A DNA stretch of 64,000 nucleotides from Scilla litardierei (lineage: Eukaryota; Streptophyta; Magnoliopsida; Asparagales; Asparagaceae), in assembly GCA_030789695.1 (NCBI GenBank), contig CM061142.1, positions 147,271,266 through 147,335,265 of the forward strand. The letters run 5' to 3'. Made by a program: the position numbers and the translations under genes. Shown piece by piece: positions 31,475-46,179 of the stretch. Below the pieces are notes generated by a model. That model ran no database searches. It saw only the letters and a program-made list of their open reading frames with translations, and had not been told where the DNA came from. Each line of letters starts with the position of its first letter. Within the stretch, counting starts at the first letter, position 1.

Positions 31475-34400
31475 TGTAACGACCCGCACTCGGGGCCCAT
31501 TACTTATTTGGTTTATTCGCAGGTTCCGCAGTTTACCAGTGAAATCAGCATAGCCACAACTCAGAGATGTATCACAATACTCAAATCAGCGTACAGACGT
31601 TATTACATTTCAAATTAAAGTACAACAACAACCAACACTCTGTCTCACAAATACATGAAGGAAGTATTGAAAGGAAATGCGGAAAAGGAAATACACTGTA
31701 CGACACACACACCAACGGAAAAGTAACTAAAACTCTGCCGCCTCTGGGTCAATGTAGGCTCCTCAATCTCTGGGGCAATCTCCTCGATCAGGTCTTTGTC
31801 TGCCGGTGCCATAAATGGAACCGAATGTAAGTCACAACAATTCTAGCGATAGAAAAAGAGGAGTGCACAAATATGGAGCAGTCTATAGTAAACAAGTGCA
31901 GGAAAGTAAAGTAGGGGACAGGACAAGCAATGCAAGTGCGATAAGTAAAGTACATCTGTCAAGCATGCAAGGGTGACAAGTAAAGTAAAGGCGACCGAGG
32001 CAATGACAATAGCAATAAAGGGGCGATGACGATATCAATGACAATAGCAATATGGAGAGTAATTGTGCCTAGCCTAGTTCGTGACTTATAACGGGAAGTA
32101 CAGTGAGCAACCCAAGAGTCCACCTGATATCCCAGGTTACAACAAAAACGATACTGTTCAACAATTCGGTACTATTCCACAAATCGATACTGTTCAATAC
32201 TGTTCAATACGAAGATCGGACTGGTCGCTCCCGCACTTCCACTATTATAAGTTACCCCCAAAACCCAGTGTCTGTGCAGGTTTACCGTTCTTTGCAATTT
32301 TACAAGTCATTTACCATTCTCACATTTCCAGTTACAATCTTTCTGTCAAGCATGCCAATAATCTGTTCAGGTCAATAACTGTTCCGAGACTAGGTGTCAA
32401 GTCCTATGTTCAATACGAGTACACTATCTATATTTCTAAGGGTAGAATTTACTGTGACTTACGATCTTCGAGGTGGTGGTAGTGATCCGGGACTGGATCT
32501 AGTGTCGATGCACGAGATTTGCTACATGTAAACACAAGAGATAACTAGTTAGAGAATACCCTATTTTCTTATTTATTTAAGTTGAGTGTCCTGATTTTAA
32601 AACTGGTTAAAACGGCGATGAAAAGGGTCCTAAATTTTTATATAGACTATATATGATAAAAATAGTTTTACTGCAAGAGGGAATATTTTTCTGAAGTCTA
32701 TAAATAATTTTTATAATTTTTAGAAACTCAAAACTAGTTTAAAACCCCAAATTATTTAAGTGACGCATATCTTCCGTAATTTGTTCCGGGAGCAATCCAA
32801 GTCGGAATTACATGAGTGAGTAGTCAAAACGACCGTCTCAAAGTCTATTATCACATGTAATTTTCTCACGTAATAGTGTAACTGAAAACAATGAGTTATG
32901 ATTTTTAGAACGAATTATACGTATTTAACTTTTAGGTTCAAAAAATGTTTCTGGGAAAAATAGACGTCTGATCGAGATGAGATCAGCGCCATTGGGTCCG
33001 GAATAATGTTTCTGATTTTCTGGAGCTAGCCTCATATTTTTTCTGGGCCCTGTATATCAAGTTATGGATTTAAAACCATTTAACCCCTATTTATCTAATT
33101 TCGAAATACAGAAATACGCGTATTTATAAGAGTATATACGTATTAAAAATATTACAATAATCTTTGAAAAATCATAACTTGAAAACTAAATATCGGATTG
33201 AGACGAAAATTGGCGCCTACACGTTCGTAACGAAGGTACGGATCTTCTGGTGGTATCCGTTGCTTCGTCCGGTACCTACATCAAAAAGACACTGTTCATA
33301 TAACTCATTTATAATATTATATATTTAAAAAAACTGTGTTTTCTTTTCCCTTACGCGTGCGTTGTGTTGGTGCATTCGACTCCAATTTCGTTTGCTTCAT
33401 GCGCGCCGCTGCTGTGTGGGTTGCATTCGAGCATCGGAGCTCGGTGCCATGGAGCAGACGGGGGGTGTCGGTCGGAGGAGGACGCACGGCGGTGGGGAGT
33501 GGCCGGAGGCGGAGGCGTGCGAGGGTCTCCCGTGCGGAATCAGGCGGAAGGGGAGGCGCCGCGGGGTGGGAGCACCGGCAGGCGTCGCGGAGCGTGGGGC
33601 GGGGTCGTCGGAGCTCGTCGGAGCGTCGAGGGGGGCGGCGACGTGGTAGACGGCAGCGAGGCGTCGCGGCGGAGGCTCGGAGGTGGTTCGCTGGGCGTGC
33701 AACGGCGGTGAGGGGAGCTTTGTCGGAGGGGGGCAGCGAGCGAGCGAGAGGAGGGGCTGTGGGTGTCGATGTGGGCTCGGTGGCGTTGGAGCTCCTCCGG
33801 GGGCGAGGCGGAGAGAGAGTGTGAGAGTACTGGGGGAGAGAGGGAATGGGTTTTGAAGAGCGCGGGGTAAGCCTGGGTTTGAATAAAACCAAGAGGGAGA
33901 GAGAGAGAAACTGTGAGTGTGCCTGGGTTTAGTTGGGTTCGGTGAGAACTTGAGCTGTGAATGTGAAAGGAGGGTGGGCTTCTATTTATAGGGTTAAGGT
34001 ATTAATAAAAATGACATTAATAGTAGTAGTAATAATTGTTGAAATTAAGATGGGTTGTTGGATCCCCTTATTTCCGGATCTGACCAAGATGAACGGTGGG
34101 TTAATAGGGGTGGGGTTAGGGTAGATCTAGTATTAATTAAGGGGGTAAAAGTTAATTAGTAAAAGTAATTAGTAAATGTGAATAGTCGTTAGTGAATGTA
34201 ATTAGCAAAGCGTGAAATACAGACACGTTTTTGCAATTGACTCCGAAAAATTACGAAAACATATCCACGGGATCGTATCGATGCGAGGATCGCGAATACA
34301 AGGTCCGTTCTGGGGATTTGAGCTACGGAAATACATGTTTTAGGTCAAAACGTTCAGGAAGCGGGTTTGCGGGTTCTAGGCTGAAACGATATCCGAAAAT

Positions 34401-34726
34401 TCTGAAATTAATGTGGGGAGCCCTAACTGATAATAGAATGCTACTGTAGAAGTTTGAAGACATTTTGAATACGTTTGAATAGAAAATAAATTCGTCGAAT
34501 CAAAACGGTAATTTTGGAAGATGAATTTTAACAGAAATGTTTTGGGCATTTGAGAAAATCTGAAATTGTCGAAATACAATATAATAAGTCTAATGCTCTA
34601 AAATATTTTTATAAGAATTTTTGAAATCAGTTTAAAACTCCTGATCATCCATTACAAATTACCTTTTAAAATGAAATTACTTTAAATATTTAATTTAAGA
34701 GTATTGGAAAAATACAGGCCGTTACA
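31475..34726 (-). repeat. Array LTR1
   Basis: 3252 bp, the longest copy. Minus-strand TATA (CTATAAATAG) at 33982-33991 precedes a GC-rich leader (33340-33950). It differs from the others at its outer end (CACTCGGGGCCC instead of CTCTCGGGACCC) and has many one-base extra positions. It shares a GAATGTAAG variant with LTR2. Confidence 0.93.
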
Positions 34727-37353
34727 TTCTACCCTCCTTAAAATAATTCCGTCCTCGGAATTTCTTAAAACTTTATAAAATAAAATAATTGCTGTTATTA
34801 AGAAGCACAAACAAATATATGATAAAATGGAAAACTAGGCGAATGATTTAGAAAATAAGTTGTTAATAGCATGAAATATAATGTGATATCTCATCATTAA
34901 GAAAAACAAAAGACGAATACATGAATACATACTATTACCATAGTTTCCGTAACTAGTTTCGAAACTTGGTACCATCACCATAGTTACTTCAGATTTCATC
35001 AAGTAGCCAAGACATGAGGTAATGGCACTACATGAAAAAATGATAGTTATAATGATGAGAACATCTGTTCGAACTTGGAACCTGAGGTGACAAGTCAGTA
35101 GCAAGCTTATTGAACAACATAACATAAAGATCATAAAGTCTAAAAATTACAACTCATGGCATTATTGAATACTGGTACCTAGCCAAGCAAATCATCGCCA
35201 TAGCATACATAAACGTAAGGCCTAAAGCTAATGCATTCGCGCTGCTACAACTTAACCAGCCGAACACAAATGACTTCATCTGCCACGCTACCAAATTACA
35301 AGTCAATATCCAGATCGATACGTATAGGCAAATGTAAGGCCAATTCTCGAGGGTCAAGATCATCGCTACCACTTTTTCCAGCAGTTTCCATGACATCCAA
35401 CAAGAAGCCAACATCCTAGCCGTCTCCCAAATCCGAGCACAATACTGGACATTCCAAAATCAAAACCTAAGGCCAAAAGCAAGCCAATAATCGTCGACAA
35501 TAATACTAGATGCCAACACCAATGGTCGATATCTACTGCCATCATCATCAGCCCTAAGCAATTTAACGACCAAAAAGTCACGAACCCACAAACACGAAGG
35601 AGCGGCCCTAAGGGGAAATCGGAGCTGGGCACCTCAAGGGGGAAGAACCAGAAAAAGGAGCTCCCAAGAATACCAAGAGCGGCGGGGTTCCCAATATCCC
35701 GACCACACGGCAATAACGAGGGTGGCGGTGAGGGCTGTCACGAAGCCCAACATTCCCCCAAGGTCGTCGATGGGCCATCGGAGGCTGGCGATCCGCGACG
35801 GCGAGAGCTGCGACTGGCTGTCGATCCATGGCGGGGGACTTCGGGATGGAGCGGAGCTGGCGGACTTAGGCCGGAGGAGCTCGGGCGAGAGGGGAGAGGT
35901 GGAGGTGACGTTGAGGCGAAGGAGGGAGCCGGGGGATGGCTTAGGGAGGAAGGAGAGGGGGTTTAAAAAGAGGGGAAATGGGTGAGGGTTTGAAAAGGCG
36001 CGCCGAAAGTAGGCAATAGGGTAGTGTAGGGTTAGGCGGGAACGGAACTCGAGGCGAGGAAGATGACAAAATCAATAATGAGGGAGGTGGTAGGCAGGAA
36101 AGAATTCAAACACGTGGAAAAATCGGGGGTACAAGATGAAAGTAGGGTCTAGAAGAGAAACACGAGCTCAAGAAGGATGCAAAAACGCAACAGCCTACAC
36201 GTTGGGTTTGGCTCGGATACTCCACTGGTCCTTCTGATCGGCTTTTGCTGAGGAACACGAACTTTGGATGATTGGGTATATCGATTTCTACCCTCCTTTG
36301 ACGACAGTCAATGGTGGCATGAAATGATCTCAACCAGTCCATCCCAAGAAGTCGGCAAAGAGATCTCGTCTACAAATCACAACAGATCATTGGAGGCATC
36401 CGCTAGCTACCGGTAGTGAACCGCCAGCGGTCTCGACCTTCCAACGGGAGTCAGAGGTTCAACAGTGATAGCAATGTGTTTGAACGAAACGACTGGCCAA
36501 GAAGCAATGTGTAGTTCCTGAGTCGAACAGTGTGAGGGCAGGTTTTACCGGCTATTAAGACAGTACCTACCGTGATGAGAATCAAGTCTAAGCTTACGAT
36601 TTCTAAATATTAGAGTATGTAGCTTAGTGAAAAATCACATACCTGTGATTACTTGGCCCGTAGCTTCGGCTTCTTCCACTGTCATGGTATAAGCTTGGCG
36701 TCTCTGGGCGCCTGTCGTGGAGTCTGCTGGTACACTTGCTGCTGAGGAGGGAGTAGTTGACGTTGCTGAGCAGATGATGGTGGTCGCTTCCCGTTGTGGA
36801 ACTCGAACTTCTGGTGGTCGAAAAATTCGAACGCTACTCTCCGTAGCCAGAGTTCAAGCGTAGAAAGATTCTAAGAAGGTCAATCGAAAGGTCATCAAGC
36901 TAAAAGAAGGGTGATAGCGATGAAGATCGATGGCATTACATAATCATGATTCACGTCCTTCGCGGTCCAGCGGACACGGTCATGGAAGTGATTAAGCTAG
37001 GATCACTTTATGCCCAGTCTAGCCAGGTCGATCCACAGACTTTAGCCAAGCACATTGACCGGTATCATGGTCCATTGAAGGAAGATTATCATTCATACGA
37101 GTGCCACCGATACAAAAGATTTTTATTAATAACTAATTAATCCTATCAAAATTTAGGTTTTGTTAATGACTTTTATTAAGGCCAGACAGGTCAGCTCCAT
37201 TGGGGCTCTTCGAAGTGTTCCCGTCCATCTTTCGAGTGTCAAACCTGCATTCATAGAAAATGTCAGCTTAGTCGAGTATCGTATACGATACATTCTGGTT
37301 TCACTATACTGTTCACGAGGTATTTTGCACGGACCTGCATGGGCCGCCAAACC
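34727..37353 (-). repeat. Array internal domain 1
   Basis: Read on the minus strand from 37353: an unusual text GGTTTGGCGGCCCATG where a primer-binding site should be; gag-protease remnant at about 36835-36110 with the candidate intron 36567-36642; GC-rich start of the hydrophobic frame near 35829, which is frameshifted in this copy; polypurine tract at 34739-34727. An extra T near 36545 breaks the protease frame here. Confidence 0.9.
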
Positions 37354-40300
37354 TGTAACGACCCGCTCTCGGGACCCATTACTTATTTGGTTTATTCGCA
37401 GGTTCCGCAGTTTACCAGTGAAATCAGCATAGCCACAACTCAGAGATGTATCACAATACTCAAATCAGCGTACAGACGTTATTACAGTCCAAATTAAAGT
37501 ACAACAACAACCAGCACTCTCTCTCACAAATACATGAAGGAAGTATTGAAAGGAAATGCGGAAAAGGAAATACACTGTACGACACACACACACCAACGGA
37601 AAAAGTAACTAAAACTCTGCCGCCTCTGGGTCAATGTAGGCTCCTCAATCTCTGGGGCAACCGAATGTAAGTCACAACAATTCTAGCGATAGAAAAAGAG
37701 GAGTGCACAAATATGGAGCAGTCTATAGTAAACAAGTGCGGAAAGTAAAGTAGGGACAGACAAGCATGCAAGTGCGATAAGTAAAGTACATCTGTCAAGC
37801 ATGCAAGGGTGACAAGTAAAGTAAAGGCGACCGAGCAATGACAATAGCAATAAGCATGACGATATCAATGACAATAGCAATATGGAGAGTAATTGTGCCT
37901 AGCCTAGTTCGTGACTTATAACGGGAAGTACAGTGAGCAACCAAGAGTCCACCTGATATCCCAGGTTACAACAAAACGATACTGTTCAACAATTCGGTAC
38001 TATTCCACAAATCGATACTGTTCAATACTGTTCAATACGAAGATCGGACTGGTCGCTCCCGCACTTCCACTATTATAAGTTACCCCAAAACCCAGTGTCT
38101 GTGCAGGTTACCGTTCTTTGCAATTTTACAAGTCATTTACCATTCTCACATTTCCAGTTACAATCTTTCTGTCAAGCATGCCAATAATCTGTTCAGGTCA
38201 ATAACTGTTCCGAGACTAGGTGTCAAGTCCTATGTTCATACGAGTACACTATCTATATTTCTAAGGGTAGAATTTACTGTGACTTACGATCTTCGAGGTG
38301 GTGGTAGTGATCCGGGACTGGATCTAGTGTCGATGCACGAGATTTGCTACATGTAAACACAAGAGATAACTAGTTAGAGAATACCCTATTTTCTTATTTA
38401 TTTAAGTTGAGTGTCTGATTTTAAAACTGGTTAAAACGGCGATGAAAAGGGTCCTAAATTTTTATATAGACTATATATGATAAAAATAGTTTTACTGCAA
38501 GAGGGAATATTTTTCTGAAGTCTATAATAATTTTTATAATTTTTAGAAACTCAAAACTAGTTTAAAACCCCAAATTATTTAAGTGACGCATATCTTCCGT
38601 AATTTGTTCCGGGAGCAATCCAAGTCGGAATTACATGAGTGAGTAGTCAAAACGACCGTCTCAAAGTCTATTATCACATGTAATTTTCTCACGTAATAGT
38701 GTAACTGAAAACAATGAGTTATGATTTTTAGAACGAATTATACGTATTTAACTTTTAGGTTCAAAAAATGTTTCTGGGAAAAATAGACGTCTGATCGAGA
38801 TGAGATCAGCGCCATTGGGTCCGGAATAATGTTTCTGATTTTCTGGAGCTAGCCTCATATTTTTCTGGGCCCTGTATATCAAGTTATGGATTTAAAACCA
38901 TTTAACCCTATTTATCTAATTTCGAAATACAGAAATACGCGTATTTATAAGAGTATATACGTATTAAAAATATTACAATAATCTTTGAAAAATCATAACT
39001 TGAAAACTAAATATCGGATTGAGACGAAAATGGCGCCTACACGTTCGTAACGAAGGTACGGATCTTCTGGTGGTATCCGTTGCTTCGTCCGGTACCTACA
39101 TCAAAAAGACACTGTTCATATAACTCATTTATAATATTATATATTTAAAAAAACTGTGTTTTCTTTTCCCTTACGCGTGCGTTGTGTTGGTGCATTCGAC
39201 TCCAATTTCGTTTGCTTCATGCGCGCGCTGTGTGGGTTGCATTCGAGCATCGGAGCTCGGTGCCATGGAGCAGACGGGGGGTGTCGGTCGGAGGAGGACG
39301 CACGGCGGTGGGGAGTGGCCGGAGGCGGAGGCGTGCGAGGGTCTCCCGTGCGGAATCAGGCGGAAGGGGAGGCGCCGCGGGGTGGAGCACCGGCAGGCGT
39401 CGCGGAGCGTGGGGCGGGGTCGTCGGAGCTCGTCGGAGCGTCGAGGGGGCGGCGACGTGGTAGACGGCAGCGAGGCGTCGCGGCGGAGGCTCGGAGGTGG
39501 TTCGCTGGCGTGCAACGGCGGTGAGGGGAGCTTTGTCGGAGGGGGCAGCGAGCGAGCGAGAGGAGGGGCTGTGGGTGTCGATGTGGGCTCGGTGGCGTTG
39601 GAGCTCCTCCGGGGGCGAGGCGGAGAGAGAGTGTGAGAGTACTGGGGAGAGAGGGAATGGGTTTGAAGAGCGCGGGGTAAGCCTGGGTTTGAATAAAACC
39701 AAGAGGGAGAGAGAGAGAAACTGTGAGTGTGCCTGGGTTTAGTTGGGTTCGGTGAGAACTTGAGCTGTGAATGTGAAAGGAGGGTGGGCTTCTATTTATA
39801 GGGTTAAGGTATTAATAAAAATGACATTAATAGTAGTAGTAATAATTGTTGAAATTAAGATGGGTTGTTGGATCCCCTTATTCCGGATCTGACCAAGATG
39901 AACGGTGGGTTAATAGGGGTGGGGTTAGGGTAGATCTAGTATTAATTAAGGGGTAAAAGTTAATTAGTAAAAGTAATTAGTAAATGTGAATAGTCGTTAG
40001 TGAATGTAATTAGCAAAGCGTGAAATACAGACACGTTTTTGCAATTGACTCCGAAAAATTACGAAAACATATCCACGGGATCGTATCGATGCGAGGATCG
40101 CGAATACAAGGTCCGTTCTGGGATTTGAGCTACGGAAATACATGTTTTAGGTCAAAACGTTCAGGAAGCGGGTTTGCGGGTTCTAGGCTGAAACGATATC
40201 CGAAAATTCTGAAATTAATGTGGGGAGCCCTAACTGATAATAGAATGCTACTGTAGAAGTTTGAAGACATTTTGAATACGTTTGAATAGAAAATAAATTC

Positions 40301-40533
40301 GTCGAATCAAAACGGTAATTTTGGAAGATGAATTTTAACAGAAATGTTTTGGGCATTTGAGAAAATCTGAAATTGTCGAAATACAATATAATAAGTCTAA
40401 TGCTCTAAAATATTTTTATAAGAATTTTTGAAATCAGTTTAAAACTCCTGATCATCCATTACAAATTACCTTTTAAAATGAAATTACTTTAAATATTTAA
40501 TTTAAGAGTATTGGAAAAATACAGGCCGTTACA
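37354..40533 (-). repeat. Array LTR2
   Basis: 3180 bp, with a 42-bp deletion after 37660 relative to LTR1 (junction GGGGCAA/CCGAATG, two-base microhomology). TATA at 39792-39801. It shares the GAATGTAAG variant with LTR1. Confidence 0.93.
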
Positions 40534-43142
40534 TTCTACCCTCCTTAAAATAATTCCGTCCTCGGAATTTCTTAAAACTTTATAAAATAAAATAATTGCT
40601 GTTATTAAGAAGCACAAACAAATATATGATAAAATGGAAAACTAGGCGAATGATTTAGAAAATAAGTTGTTAATAGCATGAAATATAATGTGATATCTCA
40701 TCATTAAGAAAACAAAAGACGAATACATGAATACATACTATTACCATAGTTTCCGTAACTAGTTTCGAAACTTGGTACCATCACCATAGTTACTTCAGAT
40801 TTCATCAAGTAGCCAAGACATGAGGTAATGGCACTACATGAAAAATGATAGTTATAATGATGAGAACATCTGTTCGAACTTGGAACCTGAGGTGACAAGT
40901 CAGTAGCAAGCTTATTGAACAACATAACATAAAGATCATAAAGTCTAAAATTACAACTCATGGCATTATTGAATACTGGTACCTAGCCAAGCAAATCATC
41001 GCCATAGCATACATAAACGTAAGGCCTAAAGCTAATGCATTCGCGCTGCTACAACTTAACCAGCCGAACACAAATGACTTCATCTGCCACGCTACCAAAT
41101 TACAAGTCAATATCCAGATCGATACGTATAGGCAAATGTAAGGCCAATTCTCGAGGGTCAAGATCATCGCTACCACTTTTTCCAGCAGTTTCCATGACAT
41201 CCAACAAGAAGCCAACATCCTAGCCGTCTCCCAAATCCGAGCACAATACGGACATCCAAAATCAAAACCTAAGGCCAAAAGCAAGCCAATAATCGTCGAC
41301 AATAATACTAGATGCCAACACCAATGGTCGATATCTACTGCCATCATCATCAGCCCTAAGCAATTTAACGACCAAAAAGTCACGAACCCACAAACACGAA
41401 GGAGCGGCCCTAAGGGGAAATCGGAGCTGGGCACCTCAAGGGGGAAGAACCAGAAAAAGGAGCTCCCAAGAATACCAAGAGCGGCGGGTTCCCAATATCC
41501 CGACCACACGGCAATAACGAGGGTGGCGGTGAGGGCTGTCACGAAGCCCAACATTCCCCAAGGTCGTCGATGGGCCATCGGAGGCTGGCGATCCGCGACG
41601 GCGAGAGCTGCGACTGGCTGGTATCCATGGCGGGGACTTCGGGATGGAGCGGAGCTGGCGGACTTAGGCCGGAGGAGCTCGGGCGAGAGGGGAGAGGTGG
41701 AGGTGACGTTGAGGCGAAGGAGGGAGCCGGGGGATGGCTTAGGGAGGAAGGAGAGGGGGTTTAAAAAGAGGGGAAATGGGTGAGGGTTTGAAAAGGCGCG
41801 CCGAAAGTAGGCAATAGGGTAGTGTAGGGTTAGGCGGGAACGGAACTCGAGGCGAGGAAGATGACAAAATCAATAATGAGGGAGGTGGTAGGCAGGAAAG
41901 AATTCAAACACGTGGAAAAATCGGGTACAAGATGAAAGTAGGGTCTAGAAGAGAAACACGAGCTCAAGAAGGATGCAAAAACGCAACAGCCTACACGTTG
42001 GGTTTGGCTCGATACTCCACTGGTCCTTCTGATCGGCTTTTGCTGAGGAACACGAACTTTGGATGATTGGGTATATCGATTTCTACCCTCCTTTGACGAC
42101 AGTCAATGGTGGCATGAAATGATCTCAACCAGTCCATCCCAAGAAGTCGGCAAAGAGATCTCGTCTACAAATCACAACAGATCATTGGAGGCATCCGCTA
42201 GCTACCGGTAGTGAACCGCCAGCGGTCTCGACCTTCCAACGGGAGTCAGAGGTTCAACAGTGATAGCATGTGTTTGAACGAAACGACTGGCCAAGAAGCA
42301 ATGTGTAGTTCCTGAGTCGAACAGTGTGAGGGCAGGTTTACCGGCTATTAAGACAGTACCTACCGTGATGAGAATCAAGTCTAAGCTTACGATTTCTAAA
42401 TATTAGAGTATGTAGCTTAGTGAAAAATCACATACCTGTGATTACTTGGCCCGTAGCTTCGGCTTCTTCCACTGTCATGGTATAGCTTGGCGTCTCTGGG
42501 CGCCTGTCGTGGAGTCTGCTGGTACACTTGCTGCTGAGGAGGGAGTAGTTGACGTTGCTGAGCAGATGATGGTGGTCGCTTCCGTTGTGGAACTCGAACT
42601 TCTGGTGGTCGAAAAATTCGAACGCTACTCTCCGTAGCCAGAGTTCAAGCGTAGAAAGATTCTAAGAAGGTCAATCGAAAGGTCATCAAGCTAAAAGAAG
42701 GGTGATAGCGATGAAGATCGATGGCATTACATAATCATGATTCACGTCCTTGCGGTCCAGCGGACACGGTCATGGAAGTGATTAAGCTAGGATCACTTAT
42801 GCCCAGTCTAGCCAGGTCGATCCACAGACTTTAGCCAAGCACATTGACCGGTATCATGGTCCATTGAAGGAAGATTATCATTCATACGAGTGCCACCGAT
42901 ACAAAAGATTTTTATTAATAACTAATTAATCCTATCAAAATTTAGGTTTTGTTAATGACTTTTATTAAGGCCAGACAGGTCAGCTCCATTGGGGCTCTTC
43001 GAAGTGTTCCCGTCCATCTTTCGAGTGTCAAACCTGCATTCATAGAAAATGTCAGCTTAGTCGAGTATCGTATACGATACATTCTGGTTTCACTATACTG
43101 TTCACGAGGTATTTTGCACGGACCTGCATGGGCCGCCAAACC
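40534..43142 (-). repeat. Array internal domain 2
   Basis: Same order as domain 1: gag-protease remnant about 42610-42020, candidate intron 42360-42435, hydrophobic frame 41578-40958, polypurine tract 40546-40534. The first ATG of the hydrophobic frame is shifted by a change at 41621, so only the second Met is in frame here. Confidence 0.9.
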
Positions 43143-46100
43143 TGTAACGACCCGCTCTCGGGACCCATTACTTATTTGGTTTATTCGCAGGTTCCGCAGT
43201 TTACCAGTGAAATCAGCATAGCCACAACTCAGAGATGTATCACAATACTCAAATCAGCGTACAGACGTTATTACAGTCCAAATTAAAGTACAACAACAAC
43301 CAGCACTCTCTCTCACAAATACATGAAGGAAGTATTGAAAGGAAATGCGGAAAAGGAAATACACTGTACGACACACACACACCAACGGAAAAGTAACTAA
43401 AACTCTGCCGCCTCTGGGTCAATGTAGGCTCCTCAATCTCTGGGGCAATCTCCTCGATCAGGTCTTTGTCTGCCGGTGCCATAAATGGAACCGAAGGTAT
43501 GTCACAACAATTCTAGCGATAGAAAAGAGGAGTGCACAAATATGGAGCAGTCTATAGTAAACAAGTTATAACGGGAAGTACAGTGAGCAACCAAGAGTCC
43601 ACCTGATATCCCGGGTTACAACAAAACGATACTGTTCAACAATTCGGTACTATTCCACAATCGATACTGTTCAATACTGTTCAATACGAAGATCGGACTG
43701 GTCGCTCCCGCACTTCCACTATTATAAGTTACCCCAAAAACCCAGTGTCTGTGCAGGTTACCGTTCTTTGCAATTTTACAAGTCATTTACCATTCTCACA
43801 TTCCAGTTACAATCTTTCTGTCAAGCATGCCAAATAATCTGTTCAGGTCAATAACTGTTCCGAGACTAGGTGTCAAGTCCTATGTCATACGAGTACACTA
43901 TCTATATTTCTAAGGGTAGAATTTACTGTGACTTACGATCTTCGAGGTGGTGGTAGTGATCCGGGACTGGATCTAGTGTCGATGCACGAGATTTGCTACA
44001 TGTAAACACAGAGATAACTAGTTAGAGAATACCCTATTTTCTTATTTATTTAAGATGAGTGTCTGATTTTAAAACTGTTAAAAGCGGCGATGAAAAGGGT
44101 CCTAAATTTTTATATAGACTATATATGATAAAATAGTTTTACTGCAAGAGGGAATATTTTTCTGAAGTCTATAATAATTTTTATAATTTTAGAAACTCAA
44201 AACTAGTTTAAAACCCCAAATTATTTAAGTGACGCATATCTTCCGTAATTTGTTCCGGGAGCAATCCAAGTCGGAATTACATGAGTGAGTAGTCAAAACG
44301 GACCGTCTCAAAGTCTATTATCACATGTAATTTTCTCACGTAATAGTGTAACTGAAAACAATGAGTTATGATTTTTTGAACGAATTATACGTATTTAACT
44401 TTTAGGTTCAAAAAATGTTTCTGGGAAAAATAGACGTCTGATCGAGATGAGATCAGCGCCATTGGGTCCGGAATAATGTTTCTGATTTTCTGGAGCTAGC
44501 CTCATATTTTTCTGGGCCCTGTATATCAAGTTATGGATTTAAAACCATTTAACCCTATTTATCTAATTTCGAAATACAGAAATACGCGTATTTATAAGAG
44601 TATATACGTATTAAAAATATTACAATAATCTTTGAAAAATCATAACTTGAAAACTAAATATCGGATTGAGACGAAAATGGCGCCTACACGTTCGTAACGA
44701 AGGTACGGATCTTCTGGTGGTATCCGTTGCTTCGTCCGGTACCTACATCAAAAAGACACTGTTCATATAACTCATTTATAATATTTATATTTAAAAAAAC
44801 TGTGTTTTCTTTTCCCTTACGCGTGCGTTGTGTTGGTGCATTCGACTCCAATTTTCGTTTGCTTCATGCGCGCGCTGTGTGGGTTGCATTCGAGCATCGG
44901 AGCTCGGTGCCATGGAGCAGACGGGGGGTGTCGGTCGGAGGAGGACGCACGGCGGTGGGGAGTGGCCGGAGGCGGAGGCGTGCGAGGGTCTCCCGTGCGG
45001 AATCAGGCGGAAGGGGAGGCGCCGCGGGGTGGAGCACCGGCAGGCGTCGCGGAGCGTGGGGCGGGGTCGTCGGAGCTCGTCGGAGCGTCGAGGGGGCGGC
45101 GACGTGGTAGACGGCAGCGAGGCGTCGCGGCGGAGGCTCGGAGGTGGTTCGCTGGCGTGCAACGGCGGGTGAGGGGAGCTTTGTCGGAGGGGGCAGCGAG
45201 GCGAGCGAGAGGAGGGGCTGTGGGTGTCGATGTGGGCTCGGTGGCGTTGGAGCTCCTCCGGGGGCGAGGGCGGAGAGAGAGTGTGAGAGTACTGGGGAGA
45301 GAGGGAATGGGTTTGAAGAGCGCGGGGTAAGCCTGGGTTTGATAAAACCAAGAGGGAGAGAGAGAGAAACTGTGAGTGTGCCTGGGTTTAGTTGGGTTCG
45401 GTGAGAACTTGAGCTGTGATGTGAAAGGAGGGTGGGCTTCTATTTATAGGGTTAAGGTATTAATAAAAATGACATTAATAGTAGTAGTAATAATTGTTGA
45501 AATTAAGATGGGTTGTTGGATCCCCTTATTCCGGATCTGACCAAGATGAACGGTGGGTTAATAGGGGTGGGGTTAGGGTAGGATCTAGTATTAATTAAGG
45601 GGTAAAAGTTAATTAGAAAAGTAATTAGTAATGTGAATAGTCGTTAGTGAATGTAATTAGCAAAGCGTGAAATACAGACACGTTTTTGCAATTGACTCCG
45701 AAAAATACGAAAACATATCCACGGGATCGTATCGATGCGAGGATCGCGAATACAAGGTCCGTTCTGGGATTTGAGCTACGGAAATACATGTTTTAGGTCA
45801 AAACGTTCAGGAAGCGGGTTTGCGGGGTTCTAGGCTGAAACGATATCCGAAAATTCTGAAATTAATGTGGGGAGCCCTAACTGATAATAGAATGCTACTG
45901 TAGAAGTTTGAAGACATTTGAATACGTTTGAATAGAAAATAAATTCGTCGAATCAAAACGGTAATTTTGGAAGATGAATTTTAACAGAAATGTTTTGGGC
46001 ATTTGAGAAAATCTGAAATTGTCGAAATACAATATAATAAGTCTAATGCTCTAAAATATTTTTATAAGAATTTTTGAAATCAGTTTAAAACTCCTGATCA

Positions 46101-46179
46101 TCCATTACAAATTACCTTTTAAAATGAAATTACTTTAAATATTTAATTTAAGAGTATTGGAAAAATACAGGCCGTTACA
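43143..46179 (-). repeat. Array LTR3
   Basis: 3037 bp. A ~190-bp segment is missing after 43565 (junction AACAAG/TTATAACG). TATA at 45440-45449. Confidence 0.93.

Noticed and set aside
33317..33892. Long Pro/Arg/Ser-rich and Gly/Arg-rich frames in the LTR leaders as protein genes
   Set aside because: They are open on both strands at once, follow GC-rich composition, and change frame between nearly identical copies.
34727..34745. Reading the array on the plus strand with a primer-binding site after LTR1
   Set aside because: TTCTACCCTCCTT is the complement of a polypurine tract, the TATA boxes point left, and the protease text is on the minus strand.
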